The notes below the pieces were generated by a model, which was not told the origin of the DNA, did no database searches, and was given only the letters and a program-made list of their open reading frames with translations. Below, one piece after another: positions 33,200 through 44,769 of a DNA stretch of 64,000 nucleotides. Where the stretch lies: the NCBI GenBank assembly GCA_014526335.1, contig JACTAT010000133.1, forward strand, positions 348,856 through 412,855, given 5' to 3'. The position numbers and the translations under genes are program-made. The number at the start of each line of letters is the position of its first letter. The stretch's first letter is position 1. This stretch comes from Chrysaora quinquecirrha. Lineage: Eukaryota; Cnidaria; Scyphozoa; Semaeostomeae; Pelagiidae.

Positions 33200-33509
33200 A
33201 TATGACACATTTTTCTAAGGTTGCTAGTTCTGTTAATTTTTTCAAATCTTTAAGTTATCTTTGCAATTTTCCTAGTGTTATGTATTATTGTTCAAAGCAC
33301 TGATGTAAAATCAGACATTGCTATTGGCCCGACATTTTATATAGTTTGCGAACCTCAATAAGCAGGTTTTTTGTATTTTTGAGAATTAATGGGGAGATGC
33401 CACGTGACTATGCCCCTACTCCTGATGCTTGAGCATCCTGTCAGTGATACTTGTAAATTTTACCTGGCATTGTTGACTTTTAGGGGTTGAGAATATATAA
33501 AATATGGTG

Positions 33510-33547
33510 TGTCTCATTTTGCCCCAAATGCGGGGCAAAATGAGACA
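33510..33547. repeat. Palindromic internal copy of the Tigger terminal repeat
   Basis: TGTCTCATTTTGCCCC, a 6-base loop, then GGGGCAAAATGAGACA: a perfect 16-bp inverted repeat identical to the tip of the terminal repeat at 33,710. The neighbouring Tigger copy has an equivalent palindrome at about 37,778-37,818. Confidence 0.85.
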
Positions 33548-34109
33548 AGCGGCCTATTGCAAATAAAGAAGAGAATTCTTAAGTTTAAAATGTGTTAGAG
33601 AGATTTTGCTTTTTTCATTGTAAATTGTATACTTCAAACATCATATCATAGCCTTTTTTTGTTATATTCACCTATTCATGATTGAATAAATAATAAAAAT
33701 TTGCTTAAGTGTCTCATTTTGCCCCACATTACCCTACTCTTGGATTTGGATACACTCTTGTGATATAAGCTACTCTTGGAAATAGTCATTTGATATATAA
33801 TCGCTGGGTTTTATAACTTAACTTTATTGAAAGGAATTTATCGCTGAATGGAATTTGGATTTTGACAAGACTTAAACACTTGAATTGAAAAGATATAAAC
33901 ATTACTCTGCTGAATATGGAACCGCAAATGGAAAGGAAGTATTGATGAATACCATCAGGTGACAAAATTCTTTTTTCGTGTTTGAAATCGTACTGAATCG
34001 TTGATATTGATAGTCTTCGTTTTCGTTGTCGTTTATTTGTATTTAGATTGGGTTACAATTGCGTACTCTATTCTGTGTTGTTTTTAGTATTTAGTATTTC
34101 GTTGTTGTT

Positions 34110-36131
34110 TTATTCGAACATTATACAGTCCTCTTTGATTTTATCGTTTGATCTGAACCTAGGATTCGTTTTTGTTGAACTCAGTTTTGGGTATCTAGCC
34201 TGCAGGCGTTCGGGCCAAGAAATTGATTCGAAGGCAGGCTTTTCTACACAGGTCACACACGGGAACCTCTTTGTGATGTTTTCAATGATAGATGACCTAT
34301 CTTCAGTAGTCTTTCCATTGACTGAAGAAAGCAGGATGGACTCGATTTGCTTTAAAATACCCAGGTCATCTTGTTGAAACCTTTTCTCTGAAGATGCGGA
34401 AATAGCATCAATCACTTCAAAATATTCAATTTTTGATTACAGTTTAGGAGAGTGATCCAAATACGTACCACCTAGTCTTGCTTCAGAGTCGACTAACGTA
34501 TCAATGTTTCCAAAGCGCTTAGGTATCTTTCTTCTCCTGCCAGCTGACAGTTCGCTGTTATCGAAATCCTCATTCATGCTTGCAGCTTTGCTAAAAAGTC
34601 TTTCAAACTCGCTGTTTTTTCTCAGCTCTTCTACTCTCATTTACTTTCTTAATGCAGAAAACTACCAGCTCTGCTGTTAGGTCTTTTCGTTGCAGACTTT
34701 TTGAAAGATCTTCGAATATACATAAGATTTCATAAAATACCGACCAAAGATTTTTTTGAAACTTGACAAGTCTTTTTTCCAACTTTCTGGCTTTTGATCT
34801 GGCTACTGGAAGAATAGATGCGTCCTGCTGAAGATTTTTTAGCACTTCCATAAAAGCAATCTTTGTTTCAATTATGACTCTGGCTGCTTTTCCACGGTTG
34901 TCCCCCTAGTTACAGATAAACTTTGCAACCTTTGGGTTGTTATATCAGTACCATCAGGATGTTCTTGTTGAATCTGACTGAACAGCGAAATTCTTTTTGG
35001 TGAAACACGAACAAGTGCATAAAGATCTTGACACAGCATCATTGCATCTGCGAACAATGAACAACTAGATATTACATCCTTGATAATAAGATCTTTGCAA
35101 TATGCCAGGCAATGGATGTAAATTGACTGTCCGTTTGTGTATTCGTGCTACAACCGCCCTAACTTAACCATCGCTGAGCCCCATCAAATGCAAATCCAAC
35201 AAGATTTTCACTTGAAAATCCACACCTGATAATTGTGTCTTTTATCAGGCTGAAAAGGGACTCTGCATCAACACCTTCATCGCATTGACGGATACCAAGA
35301 AAGTATTCTTTGATAGCATAATCCTTGTTGCAAGTATAAACATTGATTGACATTTGCTCTATTTTGCTAATGTCTGAAGCTTCATCTGCGATAATGGAAA
35401 AGCATCCATTGCTTATAACATCGGATTAAACGTTTCTTCGTGCTTCCAAAACCAACATTTGCTCTTGCTCGGCCAGAATTCCATGACCAAAATAGTTTTG
35501 TGAACTCTGGAAAAGTTTTAAATTTTCGTCAGTGCGGGCTTTATCCAAATTGAATTGCGTCATGTTAGAGTTTATGTCATCAGTTCCCCGAATGGAAACC
35601 CCTTGTCTCAGTAAGGTCTTCATGGTATAAAGATGTGATACCAAGCCCTAAAATCTTTGATCCTGCAGTTCTTGATTGCGTTTGTCAATCATCGCCCCAA
35701 CATCTTAAGTACCTCTATCTTCTCTTTTCTTGTCGTCAATGGCTTGGCAGTGTACTACCGAAGTGCCATGCTCTAGGAATTTTTCAGTTGCCTTTTTCCA
35801 GTTATTAAAGCCACGTGCTTCATGACTCTCGCGGAAAACAAATGGCGAGTTTTCCTTCTTTTTGAACTGTGAACAAAGCTGACAAAAACAGCCTTTTCGC
35901 CCCTGTGATATGCAAGCCATTCATACTGCGACAGCCAAGATGAAACAAACGGTCGCCCTTTTGACCGACTCTTCTCCTTATCATAGGTTTTAAATTGACA
36001 CTCTTCCTTAATCCATTGTTCGTGGTGTGACAAAGGCTGAGTAAAGGCCGTTGCTGATCTTGTGCTGGTTGACTGATCATCAACTGTTTCGGTATCAACT
36101 GTTTCGTTATCAGCTGTTTCTGCATTAGCAT
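34110..36131 (-). pseudogene. hAT transposase, N-terminal and middle parts
   Basis: Order along the minus strand: a TTF-type zinc-binding start (YDKEKSRSKGRPFVSSWLSQ, then YEWLAYHRGEKAVFV and GFNNWKKATEKFLEHGTS); a linker with MTQFNLDKARTDENLKLFQ; the core (YFLGIRQCDEGVDAESLF; LVGFAFDGAQ); an HCLAYC-like segment at about 35,110; and a helical stretch (SLSVTRG; ELRKNSEFERLF) to SEKRFQQDDLGILKQIES. Frameshifts and stops separate these pieces, so it is not functional. The dimerisation end lies on the far side of the Tigger insert. Confidence 0.8.
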
Positions 36132-36722
36132 GGTTCTCCGAGGCTTTTTTGTGAAAAAGCTTCCAAGCTTGGTTTGTCCTTTTTCCTCGGCAGTCTTTTT
36201 AATTTTTTTTCCCTCTTACTTAATACACGTTCTGAATGCGGCATTTCGTGTTTTATCTTCCCCTCTTCAAAGATATCTTGACTTTACTTCAAATAATATC
36301 GAAGATTTGTTTTTATGATTTTGATACATCTTATTCCTGTTTAATTCTTTTACGTGCATTGTCTTTCTGCGAATGCCTGAAATGTCTAGTTACGTCAAAG
36401 TGTTCGTCATAGTGTGTACGTCATAGAAGTAATTGTCTTTCTGTTGACTATGATTACGTGTTTTTCCATAGTTAATGGTTTTACGTTTCTTTGACCTTAT
36501 GAAATTATTGAATAAGGTTGAGAAAAAAGCATTCAAAAGCAATATTGCTACTAGGCAATAAAACAACCTCGTCTTTCTTCTACAATATTCATCAGACAAT
36601 TCTAAAGCTATTTAACAATTGTTGTTGTCGCTGAGGGCTTATTTTGCCCCTCCTTGCCCCCCCCCTCGAATAAGGGCAGGATGGGCGGTTGCCCCCCTTG
36701 CCCACCACCGCAGGCGTCCTTG

Positions 36723-36836
36723 ATTATCAGCGCCAATAGAAGAAAGGAACTCAAAGGATTCATTAAATTGGCGGGATATTGTCGAGCGTTCATACCGAAT
36801 TTTGCAGATTCCTGTCAGGCTATCAATGCCAAGTGA
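36723..36836 (+). pseudogene. Ty3/gypsy reverse transcriptase relic, right half
   Basis: Continues the left half at 28,606-28,766 with RRKELKGFIKLAGYCRAFIP and NFADSCQAI, the usual thumb region (E-L-x-G-F-L-G-L-x-x-Y-x-R-x-F-I-P-N-F). One base of frame slip lies close to the junction. A stop follows at 36,834. Weak continuation to about 37,000 includes a PFKE-like stretch in another frame. Confidence 0.75.
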
Positions 36837-37029
36837 CAATGTTCTATTCATAAGTGGAGTTAAACTCAAATCATGTCCATTTCTCTGGTGCCCATTCAAA
36901 GAAACAAGGTATCCATATTCCTGCAGGATCAGCCTGCATGATATATACTCAAGTATAGTATCATTGTTGACTTGACAAGTCACATTACTCAATAAATGTA
37001 TTGTATCACATCTATTGTATCACATCCTC

Positions 37030-38005
37030 AAGAAGCTCTAGTGAATCAAACAGACAAATCAGCCAGTAGAGATGATTCAAACTTAGCTGTGGAAAGTTTT
37101 GCTTTATCTAGAGATAATCCCTGCTCATCCACTCAATAACCTGTAGATGTCAATGAAAGTTTTCCTAGCCCAAGCTTACCAGTGTCTCCGAACCTCAGTT
37201 TCAAAGGCATTATGAAGATTCCGAACATCGTGGAAAAGCAAAAAAGCAAGAAAAGTGAAGAATCTGAGATTCTCACAAGCGCTCCCTATAAAAAGAGGCT
37301 CCTCCTTGCCTCTGAGGACAGCCAGGCAAAGAAATCAAAGAAGACAGGAAAATTTCAACAGAAAAATCAAGCAAGCATCAAAGGGAAAGAAAAAGAGAAG
37401 CCACGGCAACCAAAGCCTCAACGTAGCAGTTCCTCTTGGACTCAGCAGATTGCCAATGCCTTATTTGTGAGGAATGGTGGCATGAATCACGACCAGGGGA
37501 ACAATGGGTACAATGTACTAAGTGTCTCTTGTGGCTGCATGAACTGTGTTGCACTCAAGCAGATACTATAGAACTTGTATGTGATTTGTATGACAAATGA
37601 AATCAATTGTCAGTACACATTGTAAAAAGATATTCCATATCAGAAAATTTTTGAAAAAATAATGTCTTTTTATTAATGGTGTCAAACTTTTGCATGAAAT
37701 AAAGTTAATGATCAAATATATTAATGTACATGCCTAAGTTTATCCCAAAATAATACTTGGAGAATAATTATTTGGCTGACCCATTTTGACCCACACACCG
37801 GGGTAAAATTGGTCATATGACAATGAGTATAGAAAGACCCATCACTCTCTTTACGGAAGTTAAAAGTTAAAAATTTCACGGGGGTTTGAGAGATTAAGAG
37901 TTATTAGTTTCATTTTATATTCAAAGTCATCTATGAAAGCTATTTGGTAGACTTCAACTTCAATTTTGTTGACTTCTGACTCGTTTTGCCCCGAATTACG
38001 CTAAA
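37030..38005 (+). pseudogene. Second Tigger copy, 3' fragment
   Basis: Homologous to 32,047-33,736. It codes for a linker with EILTSAPYKKRLL and a Lys-rich run. After a frameshift in the plus strand it reads CLICEEWWHESRPGEQWVQC, TKCLLWLHELC and VCDLYDK, the same PHD-like finger with the final Cys replaced by Tyr. The 3' tail has a palindrome and ends in a variant terminal repeat, CTCGTTTTGCCCCGAATTACG. Diverged enough to be an older insertion. Confidence 0.7.
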
Positions 38006-38064
38006 AATGAAAGCCTCTGCAATTTGATATGTAATATAGACAAATGTAAAACTTTGCTAACTAT

Positions 38065-38160
38065 TTTCAAGGAGGCAATGTGATTTTCACTACTGATGAA
38101 AATAATTTCATGAAGCCTAAGAAACAGAGCCATTGGCTATCAGCAATATTATAAGAAAGA
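38065..38160 (+). repeat. Direct repeat, first copy (second at 38,785-38,875)
   Basis: GGCAATGTGATTTTCACTAC and CCATTGGCTATCAGCAATAT are matched at 38,785-38,875 by GCAATGTGGTTTCCCCTAC and CCATTGGCTATCATCAATAT. The copies are about 720 bp apart and may be the remains of a larger duplication. Confidence 0.6.
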
Positions 38161-38651
38161 TTCCATGTTATTGCGGATTAGCTTACTTTTCTTTTTCCAT
38201 GAATTCGTATTCAATGTGCCATCCACAAGTATTGTTAAACCAAGTCTTTTGTTATATCCCTTTTATGTTGACTGTTTCGTGTTGCGTATTCAAAGGCAGC
38301 AAACAAGAAAAATAAGAACGGAGTCCGGCAATCATGTCGTTGCTATGTTATATATAGAAGAGTAAGGGTTTGCGGATTCCATTTGACTCGTTGATGAAGC
38401 TTGTGCTGCTAAACCTTGTATGGAACAAAAGAATAGAGGATATAAAGCGCCTTTACCCGAAACGGGTGGAACATATTTAACGGATACATCTGATCAACTA
38501 AATAAGACGCTGTACCGTATGATGACGACGCTAATCAGTGCAAAATAGCGTCCCTTTGCAGAATGGAGACAACGCACAAAGCGTTTCACGACTTAGTTAG
38601 ACATGTCGGAGGACAGTTTTCCGCATCGCTTAATCAGTTTTCATAACAGGA

Positions 38652-38771
38652 GACTCTGAAAAGAACTATAAAGTTCTGAAAAGAACTTTAAGATTCTGAA
38701 AAGAACTGTAAGACTCTGAAGAGACTTATAAGACACTGAAAAGAACTACAAAACTCTTAAAAGAAACATAA
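38652..38771. repeat. 20-bp minisatellite, six copies
   Basis: The unit GACTCTGAAAAGAACTATAA is repeated six times in register with 2-5 changes each. Confidence 0.9.
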
Positions 38772-39111
38772 CTATTACTTTCAAGTAAGCAATGTGGTTT
38801 CCCCTACTGACAAAAATAATTTAAACAAGTTTTAGAAAAACCAGAACCATTGGCTATCATCAATATTATACATTTCTTAGGTTAAAGTAGAGCCTCGTTA
38901 CCTGCAAGATGACCAAAGAAACAAATTCATGGCGGACAGTGATGGCGAAATCAGCACAATCGACATGATGGATAGATTGAGCTATAAAGCATGTGGTGAG
39001 ACATTTCTGTAATTCAAGATCGGGATCCATATCAAATCCATCAAATACAAACAAGCACCACACCAAACATGCAAAATCTTCCTTTTGGCGTCAGAGGGCT
39101 TTTCTTGTAGT

Positions 39112-39430
39112 TTACTTTATTTCTTCTCTGCAAGCCTTTCTCTTTCGAAAAATGTTAGGATGATTATCTGTCGTTGTCTCTCCTTTTCGTGACAATAATA
39201 GTTGTTTTTGATGCTTTTTCATTTCTTCTCTGCAAGCCTTTTTCTTTCGAAAAATGTTAGGATCATTATCTGTCGTTGTCTCTCCTTTTCGTGACAATAA
39301 TAGTTGTTTTTGATGCTTTTTCATTTCTTCTCTGCAAGCCTTTTTCTTTCGAAAAATGTTAGGATGATTATCTGTCGTTGTCTCTCCTTTTCGTGACAAT
39401 AATAGTTGTTTTTGATGCTTTTTCACTTTT
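39112..39430 (-). repeat. 102-bp tandem repeat, three copies, open frame on minus strand
   Basis: ATTTCTTCTCTGCAAGCC begins units at 39,119, 39,221 and 39,323. The period is exactly 102 bp with only a handful of differences. On the minus strand each unit codes for 34 residues (MKKHQKQLLLSRKGETTTDN plus a basic tail), and the frame stays open throughout. Flanks show no start-proximal motif or splice sites, so coding is unproven. Confidence 0.8.
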
Positions 39431-40141
39431 GTTCAAATTTTTAGGCCAGATCTGACTTGTCGATTCAAAAGGTTATTTTGGTTGCCTTCGGATTGCATTT
39501 CTTGTAAATTGGGAAGAAAGGAGTTCCTCCTGCAAAGTTCAGGGACTTACTTTCCACGTTTGGCCTCCAAATCGTCTCGGGAAGCAGATCTTAATTACCG
39601 ACATCATGCGGTTGTTAGTTGATGAAGAATTAGGCCTTCACGTTAGAAAAACATTGGGCCTAAGCCCAGTGCAACTCTTAGAATAAGAAATGGTCGGGCA
39701 ATTTCCCAACCAGGTTTCACTGGCTGCCACACAATTGATTGTTGAAACACTGGCTTTGCCCCACCAGTGAGGGGCCCATTAGGGTTAGGTATTACTTCGA
39801 CATACCAGGGCATTTTTTAACATACTGAGTGGTGGGGGAATTGCCCCACCAGGCCCTACCAGCTCCCCCACCACTGAAGAGAAAAATGATGTTTTTGCCC
39901 CAAATGTCGGCCATTTTGTGGCCCTTGCTTTAGAGATAAAAGTAATCATTTGTGCACAATATACAAATACATTTATTGAATATAATTACAGAATAATCTT
40001 TATTATCATTTTTGTTCAAAAGAAACAACTCAGTCCTGGTTCCTGGTACCCAGTCCTCTGATTTGACGTCGCGTCGTCACAATTCAATTCAATTCAACAA
40101 ACATCAAAAAGTAACCTTTTCAGTGTTTTTTCGACTGTGGC

Positions 40142-41038
40142 GTGGCTTTCACAAATCAGCTTTTCTACAGTATCTATCAGTCAAAGGGGTCAAAATACCT
40201 TCTCGAAATGAAGCGAAAGGAGAAAAGTGGTCATGAAAAGCGTTGTGAAAGTAAACGAAAGGATCTGAGGACTACAGCTGCTGCTCCAGGCCAGAAGTCA
40301 ATTGTTGATATGTTCAATGCAAGAGCAACTTCCATCCCTAAGCCTAAGCCTCCTACCTGTAGACCCGATTCGTCTTCTGAACAGCAAGACATGCAGGATA
40401 AAATTGACACGGAAGTGCAAACGTCAAATATTTCAAATCAAGGACAAAGACAAGTGTTTCAAGCAAATATCGATGGTTCCAAAGAGGACTTAGAAAGCCT
40501 GGATATCGTCAATAAGGAACTAACAACCCAAGCTAGTAGTGCACCACAGCTATCACAGCAGCCATCAACATCATCAAGTGGTACACAGGAAACATCTGTC
40601 AGCACTGCTGAGTCCCAGGCACAACAACATAAAAACGTCGCAAAGAGCTAGTTTGAAACAACAAACGATCAACAGTACAATGCACATTTCGTTAAATGGC
40701 AAAGGAACTGCATATTTTGATCCTCGTCCAGCTGTATGTGAATTTTTGCAGAAGAAAGACCGTCGAAACTCTCAACCCGATCAGGAGCTGTACAAGAGAA
40801 GAGATTTTATTAAAAAGTTTTTCACTGAAGAATCTGGAATTTTATGAGAAATGACTTATGCTGACTTTGGTTTTAAACATTACATTTAACGTTTCTATTC
40901 AAGTTTATAACACATTTTAAGGATAGTTTTAAGAGACTTCCAAATTACCGAGGGTATTTATCTCATTTCTTCTGGTAGTGTTTATGTGTCATACTTATTC
41001 GCCCCACCCGTAATTGTTGGATCCTGGCTACGCCACTG
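40142..41038 (+). pseudogene. hAT-type internal-deletion derivative: N-terminus joined to C-terminus
   Basis: The frame 40,208-40,651 starts MKRKEKSGHEKR, a basic start like that of TTF/BED-type hAT proteins, followed by QKSIVDMF and a Ser/Gln-rich linker. After a frameshift comes the C-terminal signature LKQQTINSTMHISLNGKGTA, then FDPRPAV and EFLQKKDRR, ending at 40,847. The RNase H core is absent, so this is a deletion derivative. A CAGTGGCGTAGCC-type end (complement) lies at 41,024-41,038. The opposite end was not found. Confidence 0.55.
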
Positions 41039-41229
41039 CTAACAGGCCAACAGTCCACACTAGCGTTTCAAGGCTACGGCATAATAAGAATACCTCATTC
41101 AAAATCAACTTGACAAAGAGCTATTTATCTCATTCAAATACACGAGGGTCGGATTTATGGACTTTCTTTTATTTTTCTATTACCATACGCGAAAAAAGAA
41201 ACAAGGATATTTAGCAATTTTAAGGGGAT

Positions 41230-41480
41230 TTTAAGGCCCCAGAAATGGCAAAATCTCAGGAGCTTCCGGGGGCTTCGCCCCCTGGACCCCTACCAGGGCT
41301 CTGCCCTGGACCCGCTGAGGGGCTTTCAGCGCCCCCCCAGACCCCCAGCTGTTTAACGCAATGACCGTAGGTCATTGCGTGCGTGCCGTAGGCACGCAAT
41401 GTACACTCGCTGTGCCACTGTAGGTGTGGGCCCTTTTGAAAAATGCCCCACCACTCAAAAATCCTTAAAAAATGCCCTGC
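41230..41480. mobile_element. GC-rich transposon end (hAT-like)
   Basis: A G/C-rich patch (GGGGGCTTCGCCCCCTGGACC and similar) with short palindromes GCGTGCGTGCCGTAGGCACGC and GCAATGACCGTAGGTCATTGC. It is like the sub-terminal regions of hAT elements elsewhere in the window. No coding sequence, and the partner end is unknown. Confidence 0.4.
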
Positions 41481-42084
41481 GACATACTGATAATTACTCT
41501 GCTCAATATTTTAAGTCTACAATGGATACTGTAATACAGAAGAAAAAGCAAAAGATTGATTTATATCACTCTGACTGCCCTCAAACCTCAGTGATCAGAG
41601 GTATGAATATGTTCCTGATACTTCTGTTGAAGAAAGCTTAAACCTGCTAAAGTCCTTCAGATTCCTCTCATCTTCATGCTCAGAAAGTTACTACTACACA
41701 AAGCTCAACGTCAACAACAGATGATGGTATAAAGGATTAGTAGATTAAGTGCTGATTTCATGCTAATGCCATTAAGTGCCAACGAGTGGATAATTTCATT
41801 CACTGTAATGCACAATTGAAACTTCAAAGGCGTGAAAAGGATAACAGAGTAAGACCCTTTATCAACTCTGCTTTATGCAATAGATTCGAGGAAGTTCAAA
41901 GATTTACAAGCAATGGACAACTCCCGATTACCGAGGTATGAGAGAGTTGACGGAAAAGACAGGCTGAAAATTGTTAGAGACCATCTGGAATCTGACGTAA
42001 ATGCAGAGGTACTCAAGATTGAATTCAATTCACCTCTAATGTCTGCTTATCAGTTGCAGCACCTATCAGATGAATAGGGTAACG

Positions 42085-44090
42085 ATCAAGGAATTTACTA
42101 TGTTCTAAAGCTTATATAAACAGAACAATCCAGTACTGGCCTGTTAAGAAAATTTCTTGCAGCATTTTTATGTATTCGCCATACAGCATGGCTATAGAAG
42201 GAGCAATTTCGCATTACATTAATACCAAAACAACACAAAGATCTGGCCTTAGTCAGGACTCTGTCGACAATCGATGCGCATTTCCCTGAACAGTGTTGGT
42301 ACCGCATTCTATGACCCAAGCCAAGCTGTTTGCAATTATTGCAAATAAAAGATAGACGAGATTCTTGTCCAAGTTAACAGCTCCATAAAGAAAGAGAATT
42401 TATGAAGATATTTTCCAGCAATATAGCTGGATGTACGTAATCCATAGCAACTGATTTTAAAGATGGCAAAATTCATAGCAGAGAGTTGTAGATGCTCTGT
42501 CTTCCACAAGAAAAAGACAGCTAGTTCTAGAAAGTTTTACTGTACAGCCAATACAGAAGGAGCAGTTTTGTATTACAGTAATATCAAAACAATACAAGGA
42601 CTCTGTCAGCTATACGATCCACATTTCTCTAAACAATGTTGGTACCGCATTCTATGACCCAAGACCAGCTGTTTTCAATGATTACAAATAAAAGATAGAC
42701 AAGAATCTTGTCTACGTTAACAGCTCTATAAAGAAAGAGAACTTATGAAGAAATTGTTCAGCAATATAGCTGAATGTACGTAATCCATGATTTTAAGGAT
42801 GGAAAAATTCATAGGCAGAGAGTTGTAGATGCTCTGTCTTCCACAAGAAAAGGACAGTAAGTTCTAGAAAGTTTTACCTTAGAGCAAATACAGAAGGAGC
42901 AGTTTTGTATTACAGTAATATCAAAACAATACAAGGACTCTGTCAGCTATACGACCCACATTTCCCTAAACAATGTTAGTACCGCATTCTATGACCCAAG
43001 ACCAGCTGTTTTGAATTTCTGTAAATAAAAGATAGACGAGATTCTTGCCTACGTTAACAGCTCTATAAAGAAAGGGCATTTATGAAGAAATTGTTCAGCA
43101 ATATAGCTGGATGTACGTAATCCATGATTTTAAGGATGGAAAAATCCATAGGCAAACAGTTGTTGATGCTGTCTTCCACAAGAAAAAAGACAGTAAGTTC
43201 TAGAAAGTTTTACCGTAGAGCAAATACAGAAGGAGCAGTTTTGTATTACAGTAATATCAAAACAATACAAGTACTCTGTCAGCTATACGACCCACATTTC
43301 CCTTAACAATGTTAGTACCGCATTCTATGACCCAAGACCAGCTGTTTTGAATTTCTGTAAATAAAAGATAGACGAGATTCTTGTCTACGTTAACAGCTTT
43401 ATAAAGAAAGGGCATTTATGAAGAAATTGTTCAGCAATATAGCTGGATGTACGTAATCCATAGCCACTGATTTTAAAGATGGCAAAATTCATAGGCAGAG
43501 AGTTGTAGATGCTCTGTCTTCCACAAGAAAAGGACAGTAAGTTCTAGAAAGTTTTACCGTACAGCAAATACAGAAGGAGCAGTTTTGTATTACAGTAATA
43601 TCAAAATAATACAAGGACTCTGTCAGCAATACGATCCACATTTCTCTAAACAATGTTGGTACCGCATTCTATGACCCAAGACCAGCTGTTTTCAATTATT
43701 GCAAATAAAAGATAGACGAGATTCTTGTCCAAGTTAACAGCTCTATAAAGAAAGAGAATTTATGAAGATATTTTTCAGCAATATAGCTGGATGTACGTAA
43801 TCCATAGCCACTGATTTTAAGGATGGGAAAATTCATAGGCAGAGTGTTATAGATGCTCTGTCTTCCACAAGAAAAAAGACAGCTAGTTCTAAAAGTTTTA
43901 CTGTAGAGCAACAGAAGGAGCAGTTTTGCATTACAGCAATATCAAACACTGCAGATATCTCGTCCTGGTCCGGACTCTGTCAACAATACTATGCAAATCT
44001 CACTAAACAGTATTGGTACCGCATTCTATGACCCAAGACCAGCTGTTTCCAATTTATGCTCTGGGTTTATGAAGAAACATAAAATCCGTC
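42085..44090 (+). repeat. ~340-bp tandem array, six copies, hAT-derived
   Basis: ACCGCATTCTATGACCCAAG occurs at 42,301, 42,643, 42,981, 43,317, 43,661 and 44,018 (spacings 342, 338, 336, 344, 357). Each unit also carries ATAAAAGATAGACGAG, CAGCAATATAGCTGGATGTA and TCTGTCTTCCACAAG. The conserved word is a decayed form of the hAT C-terminal codons GTAYFDPRPAV found intact at 40.7 kb. The array therefore arose by tandem amplification of a transposase fragment. Confidence 0.85.
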
Positions 44091-44187
44091 ATGAAAAACA
44101 GAGCACTCTCGGACAGAGCTAAATAACCATTTTGTGTCCTTGGTGCTTTTCTAGAGAACATTTGGGCTCAATGGCGAGAAAGAATTA

Positions 44188-44457
44188 TTGGTAGCCGAGA
44201 CTGTGCGACAGAGCCTTGAAATTTTCCGAAAAGCAGCCGAGATTGCAGGATTGAACAAGCAGGAGAAGATTTCAGTTAGTGACAGCACTAGCATCAAAGC
44301 ACCAGCAAGACTTTCAACGAACAAAATTTGCGATTTGCCTTGCTGTTTAGAGAAGGTTGGATGCAATGTTTGGCAATCTGAAAGAAAAATGCAAGAAGCA
44401 GAACCCAGCAGTACAGCACAGAGCAGATTATCCAAATCGATTTTAGAAGGATTATGA
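44188..44457 (+). CDS. Unrecognised 89-residue open frame
   Basis: Starts MVAETVRQSLEIFRKAAEIA, then NKICDLPCCLEKVGCNVW and an acidic-basic tail. It has two close cysteine pairs but no family that I recognise. It follows the 340-bp array directly and could be another piece of the same transposon. May be chance. Confidence 0.2.
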   Translation: MVAETVRQSLEIFRKAAEIAGLNKQEKISVSDSTSIKAPARLSTNKICDLPCCLEKVGCNVWQSERKMQEAEPSSTAQSRLSKSILEGL

Positions 44458-44769
44458 AATTATTCATCAGTTGTCTGAATTTTGATTGCAACCAGAATTC
44501 ATGGACGGTGAGCTTCGTAAACACGATAACTGCCACCTATACACAAGTGCTTCATTCCTGTGCCTTCAGTGCCTCGTTTTTGTCGGATTTTTTCCATATT
44601 GCTTAAAAGACATTGTACCATATTTTAGATTTTGGTTACGTCAATCATCCCGCTGGATAGGTACAATAACAGTCTCGGGTTCTACAACAGAATGATGAGA
44701 AAAGTCGAGAGAAAAGTTGTGGACAGATTTGGGGTCCACTATCTGGACACTAAGGTCTTCTTTGACACC

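Larger units (their letters stand above)
29560..33736 (+). mobile_element. pogo/Tigger transposon nested in the hAT element
   Basis: The plus-strand transposase (29,560-30,640 and 32,047-33,199) ends in a terminal repeat at 33710-33736, TGTCTCATTTTGCCCC followed by ACATTACCCTA. AATAAA-type signals lie at about 33,563 and 33,684. The 5' end and HTH (CENP-B-like) part are missing. The first recognisable codons correspond to the region after the HTH. No left terminal repeat was found, so the left boundary is uncertain. Confidence 0.8.
28767..36722 (-). mobile_element. hAT transposon, 7,956 bp, with 8-bp target duplications, interrupted by a Tigger element
   Basis: Left end CAAGGACGCCTGCAGG and right end (complement) CAAGGACGCCTGCGG are inverted. 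Both continue into similar G-rich sequence (GGGCAAxGGGGGCAA). The flanks are perfect direct repeats ATTATCAG at 28759-28766 and 36723-36730, the 8-bp duplication typical of hAT. The transposase runs on the minus strand from about 36,130 to 34,110 and ends at 29,440-29,013. The gap is filled by a plus-strand Tigger element. It was inserted into a Ty3/gypsy relic, so that relic is older. Confidence 0.92.

Noticed and set aside
39112..44090. CRISPR array
   Set aside because: The repeats are long tandem units without unique spacers, in an animal genome.
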